DNA of 40,710 nucleotides from Thermoplasmata archaeon. GTDB lineage: Archaea; Thermoplasmatota; Thermoplasmata; Thermoplasmatales; Thermoplasmataceae. Location: contig JAKAYK010000002.1 in the NCBI GenBank assembly GCA_021826765.1, forward strand, positions 1 through 40,710, given 5' to 3'. Under the pieces are notes generated by a model. That model saw only the letters and a program-made list of their open reading frames with translations, did not search any database and was not told the origin of the DNA. A program made the position numbers and the translations under genes. Below are positions 7,938-15,893 of this stretch, one piece after another (the first letter of the stretch is position 1; every line of letters starts with the position of its first letter).

Positions 7938-8222
7938 ATGATGCTAAAAGAATCAATCTTTAACACTGTATCAGAATTTACGCAATTCACACAGACAAAC
8001 AGTATTCTTGACAGAGGATTATACATTGTAGTCTCTGCCTCAAGCGTTTTGATCGCACTTCTATGGATTCCCATAGCAATGGGGTTTTTCAGCACTGATG
8101 AAAACAAAAAATATGCATCTTACCACCGGGCGAAATCCGCTGCAATAGGGACAGCGATCTATATATTTGCAGTAACCGGCGTAATATATGGGGTATTCAA
8201 TTTCATAATAACAGGAAACTGA
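7938..8222 (+). CDS. small two-helix membrane protein, candidate VirB2/CedA1-like subunit
   Basis: A 94-residue protein with a polar N-terminus, a hydrophobic helix (LYIVVSASSVLIALLWIPIAMGFF), a short charged loop (STDENKKYASYHRAK) and a second helix (AIGTAIYIFAVTGVIYGVFNF). Hydrophobic helix, charged loop, hydrophobic helix is the layout of VirB2-type conjugative pilins and of the small CedA1/TedC proteins of archaeal DNA-import systems. No specific sequence motif proves homology; the call rests on architecture and on the next two genes, which resemble VirB6/TrbL and VirB4. The stop overlaps the next start (TGATG), so expression is coupled. A second ATG directly follows the first. Alternative: an unrelated small membrane accessory protein. 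Confidence 0.6.
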   Translation: MMLKESIFNTVSEFTQFTQTNSILDRGLYIVVSASSVLIALLWIPIAMGFFSTDENKKYASYHRAKSAAIGTAIYIFAVTGVIYGVFNFIITGN

Positions 8223-9175
8223 TGCTATCCTCAGATATTATTTCAGCTCTTGGAAAGGCAATACTTTCCATGGAACTCTTTCTCTCGCAATTTCTATGGA
8301 GAATGGCTATAGATCAGGGATTAAAAAACCCACAGTCTTACCTGATCTGGCATCTATTCAATGGCAATCTAAGGAAGCTTGAAAATGATCTGTTTGATCT
8401 TGTGCCAGTATTGATATCAATTTCACTTGCATATTCTGGCATTGCCATTCTTATGGGATTGGAAAAGGAAAATAAGCACATTCTTGAAAATGCATCAGTT
8501 GGGTTATTTCTACTTGCATTTTCCGTTTATGTGATGAAGTTTACATTAATAGTTTCTCTGGATGCATCAGATGGAATTCTATCCATGTCTTCAGGCTGGA
8601 GTTATTATTTCTCTGATGTTTATGTGCTTTCAAGTATGGGGTTTTCAGGAAATCAGGCATACTCCGAAATATTTTTTTCAGGCATCTACACTATTGGAGG
8701 CATAGGAATAACTCTGTCTCTGATGCTCAGGGAGGGGATTCTTATAATGTTGTTTCTTCTCCTTCCCCTTTTATCGGTATTATCATTCAACGTGAAGGGA
8801 AGGGGTATTCTTATCAAATTGTGGATAGTGTTCCTTGAGGCAGCTTTTCTGCCGGTACCAATCCTTTTGATGATATATGTTTATATCAACCTGAGTGGAG
8901 ATTTCTTTCAACAGCTGGGCATCATAATACTTATTTCATCTTTTCCTGCTTTTCTCTCATATGGATCTTATAGAATTGCAGGCGCAAGGTTCTCCTCACT
9001 GCCATTTTTAATTGAATTTGAAAGGAAGAACATGTCCAGTATGGTATCACCTACCAAGGGGCCCCTGTCCGTTCCATTCCAGAACACCATAAAACAGTTA
9101 AAGAATACTTTCCCGGAGGGGGAGATGGGGAGACTGGTAACAGAGATGAACGGAGGATCCAGTTTTGAGCACTGA
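8222..9175 (+). CDS. polytopic membrane protein, VirB6/TrbL/CedA-like
   Basis: A 317-residue protein with about six to seven membrane segments. The strongest block is LREGILIMLFLLLPLLSVLS followed by a small-loop RG..IKLW and a long hydrophobic run with several prolines. An arginine before a long hydrophobic helix with a central proline is reminiscent of the TrbL/VirB6 core and CedA. The C-terminal 60 residues are hydrophilic and probably cytoplasmic, where they could meet the ATPase encoded next. In type IV secretion, VirB6-type proteins form the inner-membrane channel for DNA. The call is inferred from topology and gene order; a sensitive profile search would decide it. It overlaps both neighbours by a few bases. 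Confidence 0.6.
   Translation: MLSSDIISALGKAILSMELFLSQFLWRMAIDQGLKNPQSYLIWHLFNGNLRKLENDLFDLVPVLISISLAYSGIAILMGLEKENKHILENASVGLFLLAFSVYVMKFTLIVSLDASDGILSMSSGWSYYFSDVYVLSSMGFSGNQAYSEIFFSGIYTIGGIGITLSLMLREGILIMLFLLLPLLSVLSFNVKGRGILIKLWIVFLEAAFLPVPILLMIYVYINLSGDFFQQLGIIILISSFPAFLSYGSYRIAGARFSSLPFLIEFERKNMSSMVSPTKGPLSVPFQNTIKQLKNTFPEGEMGRLVTEMNGGSSFEH
9152..9156 (+). promoter_or_regulatory. Shine-Dalgarno site for the TTG start of the ATPase gene
   Basis: GGAGG, eight bases before TTG 9165, inside the end of the upstream gene. It decides the unusual start and implies translational coupling. Confidence 0.6.
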
Positions 9176-10988
9176 ATTGCTGAAACCGTTGGAAAATATT
9201 TTTCCATCATCAAGATCCAACGACAGAAGAAAAGCAGTCATTGTGTTCACATTATCTGCCATATTCATTATTTTCTATCTGGGGCTAGAACTTGAGGCCT
9301 TAATTCTTGCTATATTAACAGTACTGGCCATAATTTATTTTCGTTCAAGATCCAGCGCGCTGAATATAGAAAAGGAAGAAAATAATTCAACACATTTCTA
9401 TAAGATCAGCTCTGATTTCTCATGGGAAGACAGCAAAGAGCAGGCTTGGAGAAATCTTACAAATTTAACATCTTTATGCAGTTATATTGGCGTAAACTTT
9501 ACAGTCGTATCATATCCGGATAACAGCAATTCATCCATGAGGCCAATTTCTGTTGCACATGCAGATTATCTGAATTTCATAGATTCAACCTTTCCGGAAC
9601 GGCACAGTTTCTCAAGTGTTATTAAATTGGAGAATGTAGACGAACTATCAATTGGCAGGATAAAGGAATCTGTTTCAAGAATTGGAATCAGTATGGAAGA
9701 AAGTAGCAAATTTATACTGACTTCTGCGGAATTTTTTTTCGGGGAAAAGGATCTGAAACTGGATGGAAAATATATCTCCGGAAAATTTCATTATTGTGTG
9801 CTTGCATTAAAAAACATTAAGGGTGGTAAATATTTCCAGTTATCAGACATTGTAAGAAGAATTAGGGGTGATGTCCTCTTTGTAAACGACTTCAGGATGA
9901 TGGACTCACAAAATAGCCTTGTAATAAGGAGGCAGATTTCTACCATATTGGCATCTTCAAAGATTAAAACTGAAAAAAAAATTGCATTAAAAAATTCATT
10001 CAAAGACAGGGAGGAATCTGCTATCATCCTTAAAAAAACAGATGAAAACGAAATAATTGACACATCTATGTTCCTCATCATAAAGGCAGATGCGCCTTAC
10101 GAACTAACAGATAAACTAATCCATGCAAAATCATTGACTGAACATTTCTCCCTTGAGACTCAGGTCGTAAATGATCGGAAAACTATAGAGAAATTGATTT
10201 CCATGAATTTTTCATCATTCCATTACCCAATGCTGTCAGGAAATATTGCTTCACTTATCTCCTTTCTTGGAACAAAAGTGAAGACTAATGGGATAATAAT
10301 TGGAAAAAATTCAATGACAGGAATGCCTGTTCATTTGGATATATTTTCAGGTGATTCATATAATTTGATCATTCTTGGAGAAACAGGTTCCGGGAAGACA
10401 TTCTTCTCAAGGCTTGTGCTCTGGCGCCTCCTCATTTCGGGAATGGTTGAAAAGATCATGATAATTGATCCTCAGGATGAGTTCTCATCCATTTCATTTG
10501 CAGACAGGATGGGGGCTGGAACGGAGTATTTTCCTGAGATAAAAATTTTGACAGGTTATGGAGACAATTATCTCAGACAAATGGAGGAATATATTACAGG
10601 AGACAGTTCAAAGAGGAAAATGATTCTGGTGGATGAAGCACATTTATTCATAAGAGACCAGGAGAGCAAAAATAAAATGTCTTATCTTTACAGGGTATCA
10701 AGGCATTATAACGCTTCAATAATGATCATAACACAGGACGTGGAGGATTTCAAACAGCCCCCTTTAAACAGCATCATCAACAATTCAGCATATGTTGGAA
10801 TTTTCAGGAATAAGATGTGGGATTCTCTTAAGGAATTTGGGATCTCACCTCAAAAACATGGTTACAGCAACTTTGAATCTCTTGGTGGTGGAAAAAGTTC
10901 AACAGAATCTGAAATGTTTCTTTACACAAATGGGAGAATGAAAAAAGTAAGCGTCCTTGCATCAGGGTGGGAATTATCGAATCTTTAG
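9165..10988 (+). CDS. membrane-anchored VirB4/HerA-type ATPase (CedB-like)
   Basis: A 607-residue ATPase. Two hydrophobic segments near residues 22-60 should anchor it; a poorly conserved middle region follows; the C-terminal third is a RecA-like motor with Walker A GETGSGKT at residues 405-412 and Walker B MILVDEAHLFI with Asp490-Glu491, then an SIMIITQDVEDF stretch like the motor's sensor/arginine region of HerA/VirB4 proteins. Such motors power DNA or pilin movement in conjugation and in archaeal DNA import. The start is TTG at 9165: it overlaps the preceding gene by 11 nt and has GGAGG at 9152-9156, eight bases ahead. The tight order small pilin-like, channel-like, motor supports one complex in the cytoplasmic membrane. 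Confidence 0.8.
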   Translation: MSTELLKPLENIFPSSRSNDRRKAVIVFTLSAIFIIFYLGLELEALILAILTVLAIIYFRSRSSALNIEKEENNSTHFYKISSDFSWEDSKEQAWRNLTNLTSLCSYIGVNFTVVSYPDNSNSSMRPISVAHADYLNFIDSTFPERHSFSSVIKLENVDELSIGRIKESVSRIGISMEESSKFILTSAEFFFGEKDLKLDGKYISGKFHYCVLALKNIKGGKYFQLSDIVRRIRGDVLFVNDFRMMDSQNSLVIRRQISTILASSKIKTEKKIALKNSFKDREESAIILKKTDENEIIDTSMFLIIKADAPYELTDKLIHAKSLTEHFSLETQVVNDRKTIEKLISMNFSSFHYPMLSGNIASLISFLGTKVKTNGIIIGKNSMTGMPVHLDIFSGDSYNLIILGETGSGKTFFSRLVLWRLLISGMVEKIMIIDPQDEFSSISFADRMGAGTEYFPEIKILTGYGDNYLRQMEEYITGDSSKRKMILVDEAHLFIRDQESKNKMSYLYRVSRHYNASIMIITQDVEDFKQPPLNSIINNSAYVGIFRNKMWDSLKEFGISPQKHGYSNFESLGGGKSSTESEMFLYTNGRMKKVSVLASGWELSNL

Positions 10989-11036
10989 GGCAGCAACGTG
11001 TGATGAAAATTTACACTCTTTATTTTTGGTAAGATA

Positions 11037-11279
11037 TTATGGATTCTCCCACACATAAACATAAAAAATGCCGATGATTCCAAGCACAATCATGGGGACT
11101 ACAAACGAATATAGGCCTGGGTCCAACCATGTTCCATAAAGGATTGACCATGATACATAAAATAGAATCCCTATGAGAAGAAAAATGAAACTTACTGCAA
11201 GCAATGCATTGAGATACATTGATCTTCCCTTGAATGATCCTAGTTTTCTTTGTGAACTTTTATTTTCAAGTTGAGTCAT
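11037..11279 (-). CDS. small two-helix membrane protein of unknown function
   Basis: An 80-residue protein with a basic, polar N-terminus (about 20 residues) and two hydrophobic helices (LNALLAVSFIFLLIGILFYVSW and FVVPMIVLGIIGIFYVYVW). I do not recognise a family. TATA-like sequence on the minus strand at about 11304-11322 supports a real gene. It is convergent with the VirB4-like ATPase, 48 bp apart. Size and two-helix form recall CedA2-type subunits, but its separate strand and lack of a motif leave that as speculation. Confidence 0.55.
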   Translation of the reverse strand: MTQLENKSSQRKLGSFKGRSMYLNALLAVSFIFLLIGILFYVSWSILYGTWLDPGLYSFVVPMIVLGIIGIFYVYVWENP

Positions 11280-11586
11280 TACGGAAATGCATACAATTAA
11301 CTGATATAATTTTTTTTATATTGTTCAGAACATCTTCACTACATATTTTATCTATCAAGGACTTCTGGAAAATCACACACATCATGGGCCCACGTTATCA
11401 ATTCAACACAAATTACGCTCTAAGTCAAATCATACGGTTTCAATTTTCTTCCTTCCGAAATTCTATGGTGTTCCAAATTTGTCAGATCAGTGGTTAAGAG
11501 AAAATATCCTGCATACAGGCAATTTATCTAAAAAGTCAGAGTAACGTGCCCATAAGACTTATCAGGTTCAAGCACATAGGTTTTAC
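11280..11586. other. intergenic region, no gene seen
   Basis: The left part carries the A/T-rich promoter of the 80-residue membrane protein. The remainder is low in GC, holds one GGGCCC site (11396-11401) and short out-of-frame ORFs without codon bias or family resemblance. I see no tRNA-like or repeat structure. Confidence 0.5.
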
Positions 11587-11949
11587 ATGGTGAGGATACA
11601 GTTTCTGGAGGATGAATTTGAGATTGATCTGGAAGGAATAGAGAAATTCGAGGCGGTGAAAAGGGAACTCCGGATACCATACTCATGCATAAGCAGGGTT
11701 GACGACACAGCGGGAGATGTTTATGGGGGATTAAGGCTCATGGGAACAAGACTCACACAAAACATGTACGATTTTGGAAGATTCACCACAAAGGAAGGGG
11801 AAGGATTCTTTGCTTTCAGGAAGAGGGAGAATGCATTTGCAATTCATCTCATCAACAATAAATACGGGATAATCATTATCGAAACTGAAAACAGGGAACA
11901 GGCAATAGAAGAATTGAGAGCAAAAATGGTGAAAGGATCAGGGGCCTGA
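11587..11949 (+). CDS. small PH-domain-like protein
   Basis: A 120-residue soluble protein without signal or membrane segment. Its pattern of an initial beta-rich part, IPYSCISRV, then GLRLMGTRL...YDFGRFTTKEGEGFFAF and a terminal AIHLINNKYGIIIIE strand plus helix (EQAIEELRAKM) resembles small prokaryotic PH-like proteins whose middle reads G-x-R-x-PG and YxxGxF. Function is not known; such domains often lie in membrane-associated proteins, here stand-alone. No obvious partner: it is a lone gene between an empty intergenic stretch and the AT-rich permease-like gene. Confidence 0.7.
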   Translation: MVRIQFLEDEFEIDLEGIEKFEAVKRELRIPYSCISRVDDTAGDVYGGLRLMGTRLTQNMYDFGRFTTKEGEGFFAFRKRENAFAIHLINNKYGIIIIETENREQAIEELRAKMVKGSGA

Positions 11950-12151
11950 AATCTCTTTTTTCTCAATATACAATCATCATGTTATTTTATAAGTCTAATA
12001 TATGAATAATGCGTTAAACTTATCCTCATTCTTAATTTATTAAATCATTTAAAGTTCTATTTTTAGAATATTTCCGCACAATGGTGAGCAAATTTTAGGG
12101 CATGTAATATATCATAATATTAATATCTAAAAAGATAATCACAAAGAAGAA

Positions 12152-13663
12152 ATGAGCATTATCCGGTTCAGTTTGATTTCTTTAAGAAGCTTTAAACAAA
12201 AAAACATTATCGCATTTATAATCGCATCATCAATTGTCCTTATGCTCAGCGGATTAGCTATTAATGCTTCTCAACCGGTTGTCTATGATCATTATGTTTA
12301 TATGAATTTAACCGCTTCACAGATAGGAAACACAAATAATTTCCTGGTAAAAGGGTTTATTCTTGATAAAAACCTTTTGCCAGAATCAAATTCATCATTT
12401 AATTTCGAAAAATCCCCTTCCCACATGTTTTTTGGCGGGAACAATTTCAGTGCTTGTCAGCAGTTTATACTTAATGATATTCAATCCCAGAATAGATTGA
12501 CAAATTCTGAAGGGCTTTTTTCATTGGAAATCAATGGCTCTGGAAACTATTCCAAATATTCGTGTTTTCAGCAAATAATGTCCTTTTTTCAGTACAATTT
12601 TGTCTTCAGCATAAGCAATCTATCCGGGTCGCAGCAAGACTCTATGATAGAATACCCGCCCGGTCAGCAATTGATACTTTTACCTTATTATAATTTGGGA
12701 AATTATGGAACTGCAGCTGTAGTCTTCATTCCCGGAAATAGCAGCAATACTTTCAACCTTAGCTATAAAACTTACTCTAATTTAACCACAAATACATCAG
12801 CAATTTTGAATCTTGGAAAATTTCATTACGGAATTCCACAAAGGGTAGGCGACTATAACCAGATTTTATCAATGAATGAAGCTTATTCAGTATCATTTTA
12901 TTTCAACAACAATCTTTATAATAGCCTTAATTTTGCTCCACCCACTTCCAGCTTCAGTTTTTCTTCACAATTAGGATTTACTGTTTATTTTTTTAGTGCA
13001 GTAAGTATTATCTTTATCACAACCACGATCGCAACAAACATATTTGACAGGCCAATGAATGAATTTTATCTTTCAATTCCTGAAAAAAGAAGAAATGTAA
13101 TCATAGGATCCGTTATTCTGGGCACCATCGCAACAATCATTTCAACAACAATCGCATTTTTACTTGGAGATATAATTAGTATTATCCTTTTTTCAGCACC
13201 ATTAAACTCATCATCTATCTTAAATTTGATGATATTTAACCTGTTCCTTTTTGCAATTATCTCTCCTATTTATTTCTTCTTCGGCACACACACCCGTTAT
13301 GGTTCAGGAATTAAGATTGGAATTTCATTGATGCTTGTCATTGGAGTCCCATTAATTTCCAATATAATCGAATCAGTATTTTCTATAAGCATTTTTGTAT
13401 CCGGTTTTGGAGGAAATCAAATTTCAATGTTATATCTTCCATACCTTCAAGAAATAAGGATATTCAATCTGTTGACCGGACTTATCCCATTCACAGCTCC
13501 AATGGATTTGTTCAACTACATGGTAAGGTCACCATTTTTAGGAATAGTAATGCTGAATCATCTGTCAATATTTTATCTGAGTCCATTGATCTTTTTCTCA
13601 CCATTGATCACATGGTTTGTCCCCCTTATCTATCTCAGTATAAGAAAATATGAGAGAGTTTAG
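12152..13663 (+). CDS. AT-rich polytopic membrane protein with large external domain, ABC-2-permease-like
   Basis: A 503-residue protein. One N-terminal membrane helix (residues about 18-38) is followed by roughly 230 residues rich in Asn, Ser and aromatic residues with many N-x-S/T sequons, likely outside the cell, and then by about six helices in the C-terminal half. One N-terminal helix, large external domain and six-helix block fit ABC-2-type export permeases. No ABC ATPase gene is adjacent, so the partner would be encoded elsewhere. Base composition is clearly more AT-rich than the flanking metabolic genes, with AT-rich gaps on both sides, which suggests recent acquisition or low constraint. 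Substrate unknown. Confidence 0.65.
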   Translation: MSIIRFSLISLRSFKQKNIIAFIIASSIVLMLSGLAINASQPVVYDHYVYMNLTASQIGNTNNFLVKGFILDKNLLPESNSSFNFEKSPSHMFFGGNNFSACQQFILNDIQSQNRLTNSEGLFSLEINGSGNYSKYSCFQQIMSFFQYNFVFSISNLSGSQQDSMIEYPPGQQLILLPYYNLGNYGTAAVVFIPGNSSNTFNLSYKTYSNLTTNTSAILNLGKFHYGIPQRVGDYNQILSMNEAYSVSFYFNNNLYNSLNFAPPTSSFSFSSQLGFTVYFFSAVSIIFITTTIATNIFDRPMNEFYLSIPEKRRNVIIGSVILGTIATIISTTIAFLLGDIISIILFSAPLNSSSILNLMIFNLFLFAIISPIYFFFGTHTRYGSGIKIGISLMLVIGVPLISNIIESVFSISIFVSGFGGNQISMLYLPYLQEIRIFNLLTGLIPFTAPMDLFNYMVRSPFLGIVMLNHLSIFYLSPLIFFSPLITWFVPLIYLSIRKYERV

Positions 13664-13803
13664 AAGTTTCTGTTCGTTATTATAAATGTGAAATAACACT
13701 AAAAATATTTTTCCGGCCTTTTTTAAAAAATTCTGCGATTTAGCATGTGGAATTTAAAAAACATTGATAAAATTTATTTTAAACGGTTTAATACCTCTTC
13801 ATT

Positions 13804-14166
13804 ATGAACGATTTAGCTGCTGAGTTTTTTAAGTGTACAGACAGGGAAAGAGCTATTTTCGAAGCAGGAATAAAATTAGGGTCAATATATCATCAGTATG
13901 TTGGAATGCCAATAAACAGCACAAACGTTGATTCAGCGGAAAAGGCCATTATGGAAGGTGTAAAAGTACAGCCATTCATATCCGGGGCATCTGTGAAAAT
14001 TAGGCGCGATTCTCTCAAGAGTGGTGAGGGAAATTATTCTTATCAGTCTCTTACAGGAGAAATGATGGATGTCGAAATCAGTGTGAAATATGGGGAGGAA
14101 ACCGTGACTGCCAGAATGTCCTATATTGAGAAATTGAATTATCCATTGATGTATCTGGAGGATTAA
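13804..14166 (+). CDS. mptD: archaeal dihydroneopterin aldolase MptD
   Basis: A 120-residue protein matching the archaeal-specific aldolase of pterin synthesis (MptD, once DUF372). Family hallmarks visible are FFKCTDRERAIFEAGIKLG near the N-terminus, the following IYHQYVGMP, QPFISGASVKIRR in the middle and the C-terminal SYIEKLNYPLMYLE. It splits 7,8-dihydroneopterin to 6-hydroxymethyl-7,8-dihydropterin and glycolaldehyde, for methanopterin- or folate-type cofactors. It ends 1 bp before the NTPase gene, so mptD, the NTPase and trm1 form one operon. A TATA-like ATTTATTTT (about 13772-13780) lies about 27 nt before the ATG. Confidence 0.85.
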   Translation: MNDLAAEFFKCTDRERAIFEAGIKLGSIYHQYVGMPINSTNVDSAEKAIMEGVKVQPFISGASVKIRRDSLKSGEGNYSYQSLTGEMMDVEISVKYGEETVTARMSYIEKLNYPLMYLED

Positions 14167-14167
14167 T

Positions 14168-14710
14168 ATGGCAGTAAAAATTGGAATCACGGGTCCAGTG
14201 GGATCAATCAAAGCTGAAGCGTTAGGAAAGATCATAGAAATGCTTAAAAATCAGGGAAAGGACATACAGGGTGTTCTTGTTTCTGAAATAATGGAACAGG
14301 GGAAGCTCAATGGCTATTCCATACTCGATATCTATACGAAGAGGAGAATTGTTTTCGCTGACACAGGAATTTCTTCAAGGGTTAAAATAGACAAGATAGG
14401 TGTTGACACAAGGCTGCTCGAAGAACTGCTCATACCAGCTATGCATAGGGCAATAGAAACGGCTGATGTAATAGTGATAGATGAAGTTGGAAAACTTGAA
14501 AATACGACTAAAAATATCCAGAAGACAATCAATGATGCACTGAACTCCACAAAGCCCATTCTGGTCACAATACACAAAAAGTCAAGAAATCCTGTTTTAC
14601 AGGAAATTAGGGCGCTGGAGGGTGTGAGAATATTTGACATCACACCAATCAACAGGAGTCTTCTCCCATACAGGGTAATGAAAGTTATAACTGGAGAGGA
14701 TGAACAATAG
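14168..14710 (+). CDS. THEP1-like nucleoside-triphosphatase with degenerate P-loop
   Basis: A 180-residue protein of the archaeal/bacterial NTPase THEP1 family. The family order is present: N-terminal loop strand VKIGITG, GVLVSEI with a following substrate-modification hairpin, FADTGISSRVK, Walker B VIVIDEVGKLE, and PILVTIHKKSRNPVLQEIRA. The Walker A, however, reads GPVGSIKAE: the lysine is kept, but the expected second glycine is Ile and the Thr/Ser after lysine is Ala. It could have weak or lost nucleotide hydrolysis, or act on nucleotides in another mode. Family members hydrolyse NTPs broadly in vitro; the physiological role is unclear. It sits in an operon with mptD and trm1. Confidence 0.8.
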   Translation: MAVKIGITGPVGSIKAEALGKIIEMLKNQGKDIQGVLVSEIMEQGKLNGYSILDIYTKRRIVFADTGISSRVKIDKIGVDTRLLEELLIPAMHRAIETADVIVIDEVGKLENTTKNIQKTINDALNSTKPILVTIHKKSRNPVLQEIRALEGVRIFDITPINRSLLPYRVMKVITGEDEQ

Positions 14711-15753
14711 AAGAGTATATTGAGGGAAGTGCAAGGATCAGGACAAGTTCAAAGCCACTGGAAAGGGGCCCCGGTAGATCAATGCCCGGATTCCTGAACA
14801 GCAACCAGAGACTTAACAGGGACATAACCATCAGTTTTCTCAATTCTTTTAAGCCTAATCTGTATCTTGACGGCTTTGCTGCTACAGGAATAAGGGCCAT
14901 AAGGGCAGAGAAGGAAGCTGCTGTCAAATCAGTGGCATGTGAAAGGAGCCTCAAGGCCTTTGACATACTGAAAGCGAATGCAGAATTAAACGATTTTAAG
15001 GGCGAATTGCACTGGAGCACCTTCGAATCCATTGTTTCGAAATATCATTTCGATTTCATTGATGTGGATCCATATGGAAACATAGTCCCCTTCACAGATA
15101 TTTCAATCAATCACGTGAAGAACAGAGGATACATCGGTTTCACTGCAACTGATCTTAGTGTTCTCACTGGTTCCCTCAGAGAAAATACAAGAAGAAGATA
15201 TGGGTCTGAAGTCCTGAACAGCAATCTCAGGCATGAAATGGGCATACGGAACCTGCTTGGATTTATTGCTAGAAGGGCAGTATCTCTCGAAACAGGTATG
15301 AATCCGGTAATATCTTTTTACCATGGCCATTTTTACAGGGTTATTGTACAGATTACAAAGAGTTCGGCTGAGGCTGACAGAACCGACAAATTTCTTGGAT
15401 ATGCTGATCCGGGCCTTATAGACCCTATTTATGGGAATCATTCATACGGGCCCCTGTGGATCGGCAAACTGGAATCTTTCTCCGGTGAGAAAATCATGAA
15501 TATTCCTGAGACCTGCAGTGAGGATTCCATTGAATTTTTGGGAAGACTTAAAAATGAGGATATCTCTCAGTTCTTCCTCGACCTCACTGACAGCTGTTCC
15601 AGAAGGAAAGCAAATCTGCCTGCCGTCGCCCATGTGCTTGAAAGCTGCAGTGAAATTGGGATAAGTGCAGCAAGAACACACTTCTCACCCACGGGCATTA
15701 AATGTGAAAACATGGAGCAACTTCGTTCCAGTATATTTCCAGAGAATTCATAA
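14707..15753 (+). CDS. trm1: tRNA (guanine26-N2)-dimethyltransferase Trm1, probable AUA start
   Basis: A SAM-dependent enzyme that makes N2,N2-dimethylguanosine at tRNA position 26. Motif I is LDGFAATGIRAIR, the catalytic D-P-Y/F-G motif is FIDVDPYGN, and the C-terminal family block ARTHFSPTGIK is present together with YGPLWIG. The first standard start is ATG 14782, giving 323 residues, but the frame is open upstream and the extra 25 residues (IEEYIEGSARIRT...) resemble the EGxAxI start of other archaeal Trm1. The only start-like codon there is ATA 14707, preceded by GGAGAGG with 7-nt spacing and overlapping the NTPase stop as ATAG. I therefore extend the gene (348 residues); if this is wrong it starts at 14782. 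Confidence 0.85.
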   Translation: MEEYIEGSARIRTSSKPLERGPGRSMPGFLNSNQRLNRDITISFLNSFKPNLYLDGFAATGIRAIRAEKEAAVKSVACERSLKAFDILKANAELNDFKGELHWSTFESIVSKYHFDFIDVDPYGNIVPFTDISINHVKNRGYIGFTATDLSVLTGSLRENTRRRYGSEVLNSNLRHEMGIRNLLGFIARRAVSLETGMNPVISFYHGHFYRVIVQITKSSAEADRTDKFLGYADPGLIDPIYGNHSYGPLWIGKLESFSGEKIMNIPETCSEDSIEFLGRLKNEDISQFFLDLTDSCSRRKANLPAVAHVLESCSEIGISAARTHFSPTGIKCENMEQLRSSIFPENS

Positions 15754-15863
15754 TCAAATTATTTTCAATTTTGGTTTTCCTGAATTTTCAGCAATAAAAC
15801 TTAACGGCTATCAACAAAAAATAATCATAAATCATGTCATACAATATCACTGTACAGGGAATC

Positions 15864-15873
15864 TAAATATAAT
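15864..15873 (+). promoter_or_regulatory. TATA box for the acylase operon
   Basis: TAAATATAAT centred about 25 nt before the ATG at 15894, indicating a leaderless transcript for the acylase and the coupled membrane protein. Confidence 0.5.
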
Positions 15874-15893
15874 GGTATAGTAATATCAACAGA

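Noticed and set aside
11234-11497. 87-codon plus-strand frame opposite the small membrane protein promoter
   Set aside because: Low-complexity, overlaps the promoter and start of a better gene on the minus strand, no recognisable features.
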